64,000 nucleotides of DNA from Novosphingobium aquimarinum (lineage in GTDB: Bacteria > Pseudomonadota > Alphaproteobacteria > Sphingomonadales > Sphingomonadaceae), in assembly GCF_009746585.1 (NCBI RefSeq), contig NZ_WRPO01000006.1, positions 124,001 to 188,000 on the forward strand. Direction: 5' to 3'. The notes beneath the pieces are model-generated. The model was given only the letters and a program-made list of their open reading frames with translations, was not told where the DNA came from and did no database searches. This document shows, in pieces, positions 27,311 through 35,575 of the stretch (positions within the stretch are counted from its first letter, which is position 1; each line of letters starts with the position of its first letter). The translations under genes and the position numbers were made by a program.

Positions 27311-27835
27311 GTAGGCAGCGCGGACTTTGTCGCTGTCTCGATGGGCCAGTGCGCGTTCGATGGCGTCAGTGTGCCATTTGCCGCTTTCATTGAGCAGGGT
27401 CGATGCCATTGCGCGGAAGCCGTGGCCGGTCATTTCGACGCTTGTGTGAAACACGGTAAAGCGCTTGAGGAAGGCAATCGTCCTTGCGTCGCGATCCTCG
27501 CTGCTCGCCTTTGCCGCGTCGTCCCTGGGTGTGAACCGGTCCGCATAGTAGATCACGGTCCCCTTCTCGCCGCGCCGGACATGCCCCCCGGTCTTGGTCG
27601 CCTGACGGTAGGTCAACCAACGCTGCGACGAATAGCCCAACTCGCTTGCCGCCGCCCACAGGATCAGGACATTGATCCCGGGATAGCTTTTCTCGGACAG
27701 CGCGTTCTTGGGCATCGTGCAGGGACACAGTGGCGCATCCCAGGGCTGCACCCATGGCAGCCGACCTTGTTCCAGCTCGGCAATGATCCGCTGCGTGACC
27801 TCCCCATAGAGGCTGGGGTGTTCGCTCCTTGCCAT
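27281..27835 (-). pseudogene. Chimeric ORF: N-terminal ArdC domain fused to integrase C-terminal fragment
   Basis: A 184-residue open frame made of two unrelated parts. Residues 1 to about 130 match the ssDNA-binding N-terminal domain of ArdC-type antirestriction proteins (YGEVTQRIIAELEQGRLPWV, INVLILWAAASELGY, VRRGEKGTVIYYADR, FLKRFTVFH). Residues 133-175 (EMTGHGFRAMASTLLNESGK, then ALAHRDSDKVRAAY) match the HXXR box, second His and catalytic Tyr of a P4-type integrase and closely resemble the intact integrase at 54.0-55.2 kb. The join is at about 27445. It is best read as an in-frame deletion between ardC and int of an old element. ATG 27835 has a GAAGGAG site; a longer frame to 27865 does not. 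Confidence 0.8.
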
Positions 27836-27865
27836 ATCTCCTTCACTCCTTTCCTCAACCGCCAT

Positions 27866-28240
27866 GGACCGGCGCCAGGGTGGCGGGGGGCGGCAGGAGC
27901 GGACCGTCAGCCCCGCCGGCTGAAGGCGGGGCGCAGCCGAAGGAGCCCAACGAAGTGTAGCAACCGGGCAAGCGCAGCGGCCGGGTTGCGCCCCGTCGAG
28001 GTGGGGCTAAGGGGCAGCGACGCCCCCCGCCACACCCGAGCCGAGGCTAACGCCGCCGCGCGACAAGCGTGGCGACCGCTGACGGGAGGCGAAGCATCCC
28101 GCCCGGGCCGCGCATGCGGCCCGGCACGCGTCAGGCGATCGTTGCGGCTATGCCGACGAGACGGCGAAGGCGGCTCGGCCGTAGCGCAAGCGGAGGTAGA
28201 GCGCGGTCAGGCCCGCAGGGGCTGGGACGCCAAACCCGGT
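27866..28240. other. GC-rich multi-hairpin region upstream of the ardC fragment
   Basis: No gene is seen. Strong inverted repeats follow one another: CCCCGCC/GGCGGGG at 27911-27931; a 10-bp arm with one mismatch around 27960-27989; GCCCC/GGGGC near 27989-28006; and a perfect 9-bp stem CCGGGCCGC/GCGGCCCGG with a GCAT loop at 28103-28124. On conjugative elements, ardC lies in the leading region, where folded single-strand promoters occur. A remnant of such a region is plausible. Confidence 0.5.
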
Positions 28241-28516
28241 TGTAAAAATTCGTTGACAAATTTACTGCATGCGCGCGCACGGACACAGCCGAACAGCCGC
28301 CATTGTTTCCGGGTAAGCTATTCTATTGGCAGCATCTTGCTCGGGACGATATGCGCCAAACCTCGGTTCACTTGGCAACGACCGCTTTCAAATAAGCGAG
28401 CGTCTTGGACTGTTGACAGAACTTAGCCGACAAAGTGAGATCCCCTTGACGAAAAGCTGATATAACCCAATTGTTTCTCGGTTTGCGCGTGCATGGTTTC
28501 AATAACCAAAGCCTTT
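28241..28516. other. Gene-free, AT-richer stretch
   Basis: 276 bp of clearly lower GC than both flanks, ending just after the cobA stop. I see no convincing ORF, tRNA or repeat. It is probably the right end of the ardC/int scar and marks the junction with the nitrate cluster. Confidence 0.4.
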
Positions 28517-29332
28517 TCATCGACTACCATAAGACGAATTTACCCCGGTGGTGCCCGCATCTGCAAGCACACTCGCGCCCGACTGCGCGGGGCCGGCGGG
28601 ATCGCGTTGCCGCAAGGCCTCGCCGATGAGCAGCAGCGCGGGTCCGTCGCCCAGGGCGGTGCGGGCGGCGAGCGGGAGGAGATCGAGCCGGGTGTGGAAC
28701 GTCGAACGTTCGGGAAGGCTGGCGTTCTCGACCAGTGCGACCGGCGTATCCGGCGCAAGGCCCGCGCCGATGAGACCCGCCGACACGTCCGCCGCCGCCG
28801 CCTTGCCCATATAGACCGCAAGCGTCGCCTGCGGATCGGCAAGCGCCTGCCAATCCAGATCGACGCTCTGCCCTTTCACGGTATGCGCAGTGACGAAAGT
28901 CAGCCGCCGCGCGAGGCCGCGCAGCGTCAGCGAAAGACCGAGATCGGCTGCCGCCGCGCTGGCCGCGGTGATACCGGGGCAGACGTGTACCGCGATGCCC
29001 GCCGCGCGGCATGCGTCCAGTTCCTCGGTCGCGCGGCCGAAGATCGAGGGATCGCCGCCCTTGAGGCGCACCACTCGCTCACCCGCAAGCGCCGCTTCCA
29101 CGATCAAGGCGTCGATCGTCTTCTGGTCCTTCGAGTGACGGCCGGAACGCTTGCCAACCGGAACCAGCCGCGCGAGCGGTGGAGCCAGCGCCAACACGCC
29201 GGGCCCGACGAGCGCATCGTAGAAGATCACGCTGGCCGATTGCAGCAATCGCTCGGCCTTGCGCGTCAGCAGGTCCGGGTCGCCCGGCCCCGCGCCGACA
29301 AGCCAGACGGTTCCTCGATCGATTGCGGTCAT
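28517..29332 (-). CDS. cobA: Uroporphyrinogen-III C-methyltransferase
   Basis: SAM-dependent enzyme making precorrin-2, the siroheme precursor needed by NirB. In 271 residues: GAGPGDPDLLTRKAERLL at the start, then PVGKRSG, VVRLKGGDPSIFGR, PGITAASAAAADLGLSLTLR and FVTAHTVKG, all family signatures. It is the single-domain SUMT, without the CysG dehydrogenase/ferrochelatase half. ATG 29332 overlaps the nasA stop by 4 bp, making it the last gene of the nirBD-nasA-cobA transcript. A longer frame to 29419 lies wholly inside nasA. Confidence 0.95.
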   Translation of the reverse strand: MTAIDRGTVWLVGAGPGDPDLLTRKAERLLQSASVIFYDALVGPGVLALAPPLARLVPVGKRSGRHSKDQKTIDALIVEAALAGERVVRLKGGDPSIFGRATEELDACRAAGIAVHVCPGITAASAAAADLGLSLTLRGLARRLTFVTAHTVKGQSVDLDWQALADPQATLAVYMGKAAAADVSAGLIGAGLAPDTPVALVENASLPERSTFHTRLDLLPLAARTALGDGPALLLIGEALRQRDPAGPAQSGASVLADAGTTGVNSSYGSR

Positions 29333-31905
29333 GAGACGGTTTCCTTGGCTAGGGACTGCACGGACTCCAGAATCCTGGCGATGGCGGGGCGGCAGGAGCC
29401 GCAGTTGGTTCCGGCGCACGTCGCACTCCCGATCGCGGCCACTGTGGCGGCGCCTTGATCGGCGGCTCTGGCGATGTCCCGCTCACCCACGCCATGGCAG
29501 ACGCACACGATCGCACCGCGATCGGGCAATGGCTCGGAGGGGCGCCCGGCGAGCAATTCACGCGTGGCGAGTTCACTCTCAAGGAGCTTGCCTGCAACCC
29601 ATTCCCGGGGCGGCAGCGTTCCCGATCGCGTCAGATAGATGGCGGCCAATAGCGTGCCTTCGGCCGACCTGACCGCGATCCGCCGCATGCCCTTGGCAGT
29701 GTCCGCGACTTCCAGACGCTCGCCTTCGGGAAGCAGGGGATCGAGATCGATCGTGCCGGCCCCTGCCAATTCGTAAAGCCATCCTGCGCGAAGCCGCGAA
29801 CGCGTCCAGTAGACGAGGTCCATCGGTTGCGGCGCCTCGCACGTTACCAGAAAGGCGCGCCATTTCGGCGTGACGGCCTCGACACGCACTGCGGAATCCT
29901 TGAAACCCGGCTGCCCTGAAATCGGATCGACCGACTGGTTCGGCAACCGGTTCGTGCGGCCCTCGCCCGACATCATGTCGGTCCAGTGCATCGGCACGCA
30001 AAGCTCGCCCGGGCGCTGCGTGTGGGCAATCGAAACCCGGTACACCGAGGCCCCGGATGCGCTCTCGACTCGGGCGAGCCCGCCATCCAGAATCGCGTGC
30101 GCGCTCGCATCGGCGGGATGGATCTCGAGCAGCGGTTCGGGACGGTGCTGCGACAGCGTGGGCGACAGACCGGTGCGCGTCATCGTGTGCCACTGGTCGC
30201 GATAGCGCGCGGTGTTGAGGCGCATCGGAAAGTCCGCATCGGCGAGCGAACGGGGCGGCTGCACCGAGACCATGCGGGCCTTTCCCGAGGCAGTGCGATA
30301 GCCCGACGCCAACGGCCGCGCGCCGCCCCACTGAAACGGTTCGAGGCGATCGTAGTCTTGGCCGTCGATTGTATCATATGCCGTCAGGTCGAGCGCCTTG
30401 CCCCGGCGCGCGGCGAGGCCGGTCATCGCCGCATATTCGCGAAAGACATCGGCCGGGCCGGCCCAATCGAAGGCCGCGCCCCAGCCCATTTTCGCGGCCA
30501 CATCGGCTACCGTGCGCCAGTCGGCCCGCGTTTCGCCCGGCGCAGGAAACAGCGCGCGCTGGCGACTGACGCAGCGCTCCGAATTGGTGACGGTGCCGTC
30601 CTTCTCGCCCCAGCCGTGGGCCGGAAGCAGGATGTCGGCGAACCGCGCCGTATCGGTGCGAGCGATGACTTCGGAAACGATCACGGTCTCGCAGCGGGCA
30701 AGGGCTTCGCGCACGAAAGCGCTGTCCGGCAGCGAGACGGCCGGATTGGTCGCCATGATCCACAGGACCTTGATCCGCCCCTCGTGCACGGCGCGGAACA
30801 TGTCGACCGCCTTCAGGCCGGGACCGGGGCAAAGCGTCTCGGTATTCCAGAAGGCCGCTACCTCAGCGCGAGCGTCGGGCTCGAAGCCGAGATGCACTGC
30901 CAGCGTGTTGGCCAACCCTCCGACCTCGCGTCCCCCCATCGCATTGGGCTGGCCGGTGATCGAAAACGGGCCCGCCCCCACGCGATTGATGCGGCCGGTT
31001 GCCAGGTGCAGGTTGATGATCGCATTGCCTTTGTCGGTTCCGCAACGCGACTGGTTGGCGCCCTGGCTGAACAGGGTGATCATCCGCGGATGCGCCTCGA
31101 CCAGATCGGCGAGGCGCGCGAACAGCGAAGGCTCGATGCCGGAGTCGCGCGAAAGCTTGTCCCAGAAGCCGGGGTCGAGATCGACGTGATCGGCCAGGTA
31201 CGTGTCGTCGACGTGTCCGCGAGCCTTCATCGCGGCAAGCAGCGCATTGAACAGCGCGATATCGCCGTCGGGCGCGAGCGGAATATGCAAGTCCGCCTGC
31301 TCGGCGGTTTCCGTGCGGCGCGGGTCGATCACCACGAGCCTGGTGCCGCGCCGCGCCCGTGTCGCTTCGATCCGTTGCCACACGACCGGGTGGCACCAGG
31401 CCGTGTTCGAACCGACCAGCAGGATCAGGTCCGCCGCGTCGAGATCCTCGTAGGAGCACGGCACGACGTCCTCGCCGAAGGCGCGGTTGTGCGCGGCGAC
31501 CGCGCTGGCCATGCACAGACGCGAATTGGTATCGATGTTGCCGGTGCCGACGAAACCCTTGGCCAGCTTGTTGACCGCGTAATAGTCCTCCGTGAGCAGC
31601 TGCCCCGAGACGTAGAAGGCGACGCTGTCGGGCCCATGCCGATCGATCGCCGCGCGCATCCGTCCCGCGACGGCAGCGAGCGCGGCGTCCCAGCTTGCTG
31701 GCCGACCGTCCACTTGCGGATGCAGCAGACGGCCTTCGAGACCGACCGTTTCGCCAAGGTGCGTGCCCTTGGAGCACAGCCGCCCGCGATTGGCCGGATG
31801 GTGCACGTCGCCCGCGATCTGCACGTCGCGCTCGCCGGTCACGGTCGCGGCGATGCCGCAGCCAACGCCGCAGTAGGCGCAAGTCGTCCGGATCGCGTCG
31901 GCCAT
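29329..31905 (-). CDS. nasA: Assimilatory nitrate reductase catalytic subunit
   Basis: Cytoplasmic Mo-bisMGD enzyme reducing nitrate to nitrite. The [4Fe-4S] site is Cys 9, 12, 16 and 44 (CAYCGVGC, then LCSKG). Molybdopterin domains fill the middle (LVGSNTAWCHPVVWQRIE, FSQGANQSRCGTDKGNAI, NRVGAGPFSITGQPNAMGGR). The C-terminus carries a BFD-like [2Fe-2S] domain (CVCHGVGE, TCAGTNCGSC) that likely takes electrons directly. Length is 858 residues. It lies 6 bp after the nirD stop. No separate electron-transfer subunit (NasB-like) is encoded nearby, so ferredoxin or an unlinked protein must donate electrons. Confidence 0.96.
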   Translation of the reverse strand: MADAIRTTCAYCGVGCGIAATVTGERDVQIAGDVHHPANRGRLCSKGTHLGETVGLEGRLLHPQVDGRPASWDAALAAVAGRMRAAIDRHGPDSVAFYVSGQLLTEDYYAVNKLAKGFVGTGNIDTNSRLCMASAVAAHNRAFGEDVVPCSYEDLDAADLILLVGSNTAWCHPVVWQRIEATRARRGTRLVVIDPRRTETAEQADLHIPLAPDGDIALFNALLAAMKARGHVDDTYLADHVDLDPGFWDKLSRDSGIEPSLFARLADLVEAHPRMITLFSQGANQSRCGTDKGNAIINLHLATGRINRVGAGPFSITGQPNAMGGREVGGLANTLAVHLGFEPDARAEVAAFWNTETLCPGPGLKAVDMFRAVHEGRIKVLWIMATNPAVSLPDSAFVREALARCETVIVSEVIARTDTARFADILLPAHGWGEKDGTVTNSERCVSRQRALFPAPGETRADWRTVADVAAKMGWGAAFDWAGPADVFREYAAMTGLAARRGKALDLTAYDTIDGQDYDRLEPFQWGGARPLASGYRTASGKARMVSVQPPRSLADADFPMRLNTARYRDQWHTMTRTGLSPTLSQHRPEPLLEIHPADASAHAILDGGLARVESASGASVYRVSIAHTQRPGELCVPMHWTDMMSGEGRTNRLPNQSVDPISGQPGFKDSAVRVEAVTPKWRAFLVTCEAPQPMDLVYWTRSRLRAGWLYELAGAGTIDLDPLLPEGERLEVADTAKGMRRIAVRSAEGTLLAAIYLTRSGTLPPREWVAGKLLESELATRELLAGRPSEPLPDRGAIVCVCHGVGERDIARAADQGAATVAAIGSATCAGTNCGSCRPAIARILESVQSLAKETVS

Positions 31906-31911
31906 CGTGGC

Positions 31912-32280
31912 TCAGGCCGCTTTCGCGTTGGCGTCCGCGTCCTGCGCGCGCGGTGCGACGACCGCCGATCGCTTGAGGTAGATCCGCCCCGCATCGACGC
32001 GCAACGGGATGGTGGGAACGCAGCCCTCGTCGCCGCCCAGCGCCTTGCCGCTTCGCAGCGAGATGTTCCAGTTATGCAGCGGGCAGGCGACGACGTCGCC
32101 ATGGATGATTCCTTGCGATAGCGGCCCCTGCTTGTGCGGGCAGGCGTTGACCATGGCGAAGAATTCGCCGCGCATCGTGTGGAACACCGCGATCTCCTCG
32201 CCCCCGACCACGGGGAGCGTGCGCGCCGTCCCCGGCTCGATCTGGGTGACGGGTCCGATATCCAGCCAGTTGCCGATCAT
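31912..32280 (-). CDS. nirD: Nitrite reductase small subunit (Rieske-type)
   Basis: A 122-residue NirD with a Rieske-like fold. The cluster motif CPHKQGPLSQGIIHGDVVAC followed by PLHNW retains both Cys-X-His pairs, so it probably binds a [2Fe-2S] cluster, unlike some NirD proteins that have lost it. ATG 32280 overlaps the nirB stop by 4 bp. A long upstream extension of this frame is only a shadow of nirB. Confidence 0.93.
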   Translation of the reverse strand: MIGNWLDIGPVTQIEPGTARTLPVVGGEEIAVFHTMRGEFFAMVNACPHKQGPLSQGIIHGDVVACPLHNWNISLRSGKALGGDEGCVPTIPLRVDAGRIYLKRSAVVAPRAQDADANAKAA

Positions 32281-34805
32281 TGCACCACCTCCAGTTCGAG
32301 CGGCCTTACGGTCGCGATGTGATTGTGCAGATCCGCCCGCTCGCCCGCGGCGCGCTTGGCCCAGGGATCGTCCTGCATGAATTGCTGCGCATAGCGAAAG
32401 CGCGCGGCGAGCCTGCCGATGGTCTCGGGATCGTCGAACAGCGCGGCCTTGACGGTATCGAGCCCGACCCGCTCGATCCACGGCGCGGTGCGTTCGAGAT
32501 ACCAGGCCTGCTCGCGGTAGAGCTGGATGAAGGCGGCGCAGTGTTCGAGCGCCTCCTCCTCGGTCGCGACCTTGCACAGCAAGTCGGTCGCGCGCACCTT
32601 GATGCCGCCGTTGCCGCCGACGTGGAGTTCGTAACCGCTATCGACGCACACCACGCCGAAGTCCTTGATCGTGGCTTCGGCACAGTTGCGGGGGCAACCG
32701 CTGACCGCGATCTTGAACTTGTGCGGCATCCAGCTGCCCCAGGTCATCTGCTCGATCTTGACGCCGAGACCAGTCGAATCCTGCGTGCCGAAGCGGCACC
32801 AGTCGGAGCCGACGCACGTCTTCACCGTGCGCAGCGACTTGCCGTAGGCGTGGCCCGACACCATCCCGGCGGCATTCAGATCGGCCCATACGGCGGGCAG
32901 ATCCTCCTTCTTGATCCCGAAGATATCGAGCCGCTGCCCGCCGGTGACCTTGACCATCGGCGCGTTGAACTTCTCGACCACGTCGGCGATCGCGCGCAGC
33001 TCGCGCGGATTGGTGAGCCCGCCCCACATGCGCGGGACGACCGAATACGTGCCGTCCTTCTGAATGTTGGCGTGCATCCGCTCGTTGACGAAGCGGCTCT
33101 TCTGGTCGTCCTCGTATTCGCCCGGCCAGGCGCACAGCAGATAGTAATTGAGCGCAGGCCGGCACGAGGAGCAGCCGTCTGGCGTGGTCCAGTGCAGCTC
33201 CTGCATGATCTGCGGAATTTCGCGCAGGCCCTTCTCGAGGATCAGCTCGCGCACTTCGGCGTGGCGGAAGCTGGTGCATTTGCACATCGTCTTCGGCCCG
33301 CTTTCGACCTCGCTGCCCAGCGACAGCGTGAGCAGGGTTTCGACGAGGCCGGTGCACTGGCCGCACGAGGCCGAGGCCTTGCAAGTCGCGCGCACGGCAT
33401 CGACCGAATGCGCACCGCCCTCGATGCAAGAGAGGACCTTGCCCTTGGAAACGCCGTTGCAGCCGCAGATCTCGGCATCGTCCGAGAGCGCTGCAACGGC
33501 GGCGCTAGGGTCCAGCCGGGCACCTCCGGACGCGAAGGCCTGACCAAAGATGAGCGCTTCGCGAATGTCGGAGATATCCGCTTCCGAACGCATCAGGTCG
33601 AAGTACCAGTTGCCGTCGGCGGTATCGCCGTAGAGCACCGCGCCGACGAGCTTGCCGTCGCGGACGACGACTCGCTTGTACTGGCCGCGCGCGGCATCGC
33701 GCATGACGATGTCCTCGCACAATTCGCCGTTGGGCCCCGGTGCGCCCGAAAAGTCGCCGGCGCTGAACAAGTCGATGCCGCTGACCTTGAGCTTGGTCGA
33801 GGTGACCGTGCCTTCGAAGCCGCTGGGCGTCTCGGTCACGTAGTCGGCAAGGCTGCGGCACATGTCCCACAACGGCGCGACGAGGCCATAGCACAAGCCG
33901 CGATGCTGGACGCATTCGCCCACCGCGAGGATGTCGGGATCGGACGTCACCATGTGATCGTCGACGAGAATGCCGCGCTCGACATCGAGGCCGGCAGCGG
34001 CAGCGAGCCCGGTGGCGGGACGGATCCCCGCGGCCATGACGACGATATCCGCCTTGACCTTGGTGCCGTCGGCCAGCTCGATGCCCGCGACCTTACCGTC
34101 GGCCCCGAGGATTTGCTTGGTGTTGGCCCCGGTCAGGATCGTCTGTCCGCGCCTTTCGAGCTCGGTCTTGAGCAGCCAGCCCGCCGCTTCGTCGAGCTGG
34201 CGCTCCATCAGCGTGGGCATGAGATGAACGACGGTGACCTTCATGCCGCGAAGCGAGAGCCCATGCGCAGCCTCCAGCCCGAGCAGGCCACCGCCGATCA
34301 CCACCGCGTCGCCGCCCCCATTCGCCTTGCCGGCTTCGGCGGCGGCCAGCATCTTGTCGACATCGTCGAGATCGCGGAACGTGACGACACCCTCGAGGTC
34401 CTTGCCGGGAACGGGTATGATGAAAGGGTCGGAGCCCGTCGCGATCAGCAGCTTGTCGTAGGGTTCGATGCGACCCGAAGCGGCTACGACGGTCTTGGCT
34501 TCGCGGTTGATGTGATCGACCCGATCGCCGGAAACGAGGGTGATGGCGTTGTCGTCATACCAGTCCTGACCGTTGATCACGATCTCATCGAAGCTCTTTT
34601 CGCCGGCAAGGACGGGCGAGAGCATGATGCGGTTGTAATTCACGCGCGGTTCCGCGCCGAAGATCGTGACGTCAAAGCGATCGCCGTCGCGCGCCAGGAT
34701 TTCCTCGACCGCGCGGCAGCCGGCCATGCCGTTGCCGATCACTACAAGGCGCTGGCGCTGGCCGGGCGAACGGCCGTTTGCTTCGAAATTCACCGGTGCA
34801 TTCAC
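32277..34805 (-). CDS. nirB: NAD(P)H-dependent nitrite reductase large subunit
   Basis: Reduces nitrite to ammonium with six electrons. Domains in its 842 residues: FAD/NAD binding (VVIGNGMAGCRAVEEIL; then VVIGGGLLGLEAAHGL), a BFD-like [2Fe-2S] domain (CGCNGVSKG, ASCGQCTGLV) in the middle, and the C-terminal siroheme/[4Fe-4S] half with CVGSDWCRFG and VSGCPRNCAEA. Its mRNA starts with an ANTAR-type leader (34839-34960), so it opens a separate antiterminated transcript, nirB-nirD-nasA-cobA. Confidence 0.97.
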   Translation of the reverse strand: MNAPVNFEANGRSPGQRQRLVVIGNGMAGCRAVEEILARDGDRFDVTIFGAEPRVNYNRIMLSPVLAGEKSFDEIVINGQDWYDDNAITLVSGDRVDHINREAKTVVAASGRIEPYDKLLIATGSDPFIIPVPGKDLEGVVTFRDLDDVDKMLAAAEAGKANGGGDAVVIGGGLLGLEAAHGLSLRGMKVTVVHLMPTLMERQLDEAAGWLLKTELERRGQTILTGANTKQILGADGKVAGIELADGTKVKADIVVMAAGIRPATGLAAAAGLDVERGILVDDHMVTSDPDILAVGECVQHRGLCYGLVAPLWDMCRSLADYVTETPSGFEGTVTSTKLKVSGIDLFSAGDFSGAPGPNGELCEDIVMRDAARGQYKRVVVRDGKLVGAVLYGDTADGNWYFDLMRSEADISDIREALIFGQAFASGGARLDPSAAVAALSDDAEICGCNGVSKGKVLSCIEGGAHSVDAVRATCKASASCGQCTGLVETLLTLSLGSEVESGPKTMCKCTSFRHAEVRELILEKGLREIPQIMQELHWTTPDGCSSCRPALNYYLLCAWPGEYEDDQKSRFVNERMHANIQKDGTYSVVPRMWGGLTNPRELRAIADVVEKFNAPMVKVTGGQRLDIFGIKKEDLPAVWADLNAAGMVSGHAYGKSLRTVKTCVGSDWCRFGTQDSTGLGVKIEQMTWGSWMPHKFKIAVSGCPRNCAEATIKDFGVVCVDSGYELHVGGNGGIKVRATDLLCKVATEEEALEHCAAFIQLYREQAWYLERTAPWIERVGLDTVKAALFDDPETIGRLAARFRYAQQFMQDDPWAKRAAGERADLHNHIATVRPLELEVVQ

Positions 34806-34838
34806 GTCGCGTCTCCGGATGCGACGCGCGACAACGCA

Positions 34839-34947
34839 AAAAGCCGCCTCGGACCAACTCCATGCGGTGGAGCAGGCTCGGGCGGCTTCGTTGCCACGCG
34901 TCTATCGATGGGGTTGGTGAAGCGGTGTGATCGCCCCTCGTCGGGCG
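34839..34947 (-). promoter_or_regulatory. ANTAR-responsive antiterminator leader of nirB
   Basis: On the minus strand, the stem GTGGC/GCCGC closes hexaloop AACGAA (34882-34897), with A at position 1 and G at position 4 as ANTAR proteins require. The GCCGCC of its 3' arm is also the 5' arm of an intrinsic terminator (34844-34886) that ends in TTTTTG. Thus the P2 hairpin and the terminator exclude each other. Upstream, CGCCC/GGGCG with loop GACGAG (34932-34947) is a candidate P1; its first loop base is G rather than A. Confidence 0.8.
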
Positions 34948-35046
34948 CCGCTTCAATTTTTCTACATTAGCCGATTCGGCCTGGCGATGCCAAGAGAATT
35001 TTCGCAGCGCAGCATTCCGTGGGCTGCGGCGATGTGACGGATCGGC

Positions 35047-35493
35047 TCACCAGCTCTTGTAGGGCAGGAACTTGCCCGACATGCGCACTTCGATGCGATC
35101 GCCCTTTTCGTTGGGTATCTTCTCGACATCCATTTCGAAGTCGATCGCGCTCATGATGCCGTCTCCGCCCTTTTCCTGGATCAGTTCCTTGAGCGTCTCG
35201 CCATAGACGCCGACGATCTCGTAGAAACGGTAGATGCAAGGGTCGGTGGGAACCTGCTGGTCGAACATTTTCTTGGGATATTCAGCGAGAACGACACCCG
35301 CTTCCTGCGGCAGGCCGAGGCCGGTCGCCACTTTGTCGGCAGCCTCGCGCGGCAGCGAATTCATGCCGAGGCAGGCGGAAGTCACGAAGACCTCGCCCAA
35401 TCCCGCCATCGTCGCGATCTCGGCCCAGGTGGTCCCGGCCGCGCGCTTCTTTTCCATGATCATATCGGTCACGTCGGATTTGTTCATCATCAT
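35047..35493 (-). CDS. cynS: Cyanase (cyanate hydratase)
   Basis: Converts cyanate and bicarbonate to ammonia and CO2. At 149 residues it is close to the E. coli length (156). The N-terminal helical DNA-binding-like domain is present, and the catalytic Arg, Glu and Ser sit in IYRFYEIVGVYGETLKELI and IMSAIDFEM. The start is the first of three consecutive ATGs (35493), which has GGAG seven bases upstream; a longer frame to 35586 overlaps the upstream channel gene's end. It lies between the FNT channel and the nirB leader, within the nitrate cluster. No carbonic anhydrase gene is adjacent. Confidence 0.95.
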   Translation of the reverse strand: MMMNKSDVTDMIMEKKRAAGTTWAEIATMAGLGEVFVTSACLGMNSLPREAADKVATGLGLPQEAGVVLAEYPKKMFDQQVPTDPCIYRFYEIVGVYGETLKELIQEKGGDGIMSAIDFEMDVEKIPNEKGDRIEVRMSGKFLPYKSW

Positions 35494-35575
35494 CGTGGTC
35501 TCCAGCGGGGAACGTCGCCGCGAAATCGGGGAGCGCCAGGTCAGTGGCGCTCCCCTTCCCGCATGAGGGTGGGGA

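Noticed and set aside
27298..27325. Possible third att core beside R1 (GGAGCGGTAGGCAGC)
   Set aside because: It resembles the tRNA-Gly end only loosely, and the bases from GTAGGC onward are explained as integrase coding sequence matching the intact integrase.
32280..34970. An 896-codon plus-strand open frame
   Set aside because: Antisense shadow of nirB, which has all expected cofactor motifs.
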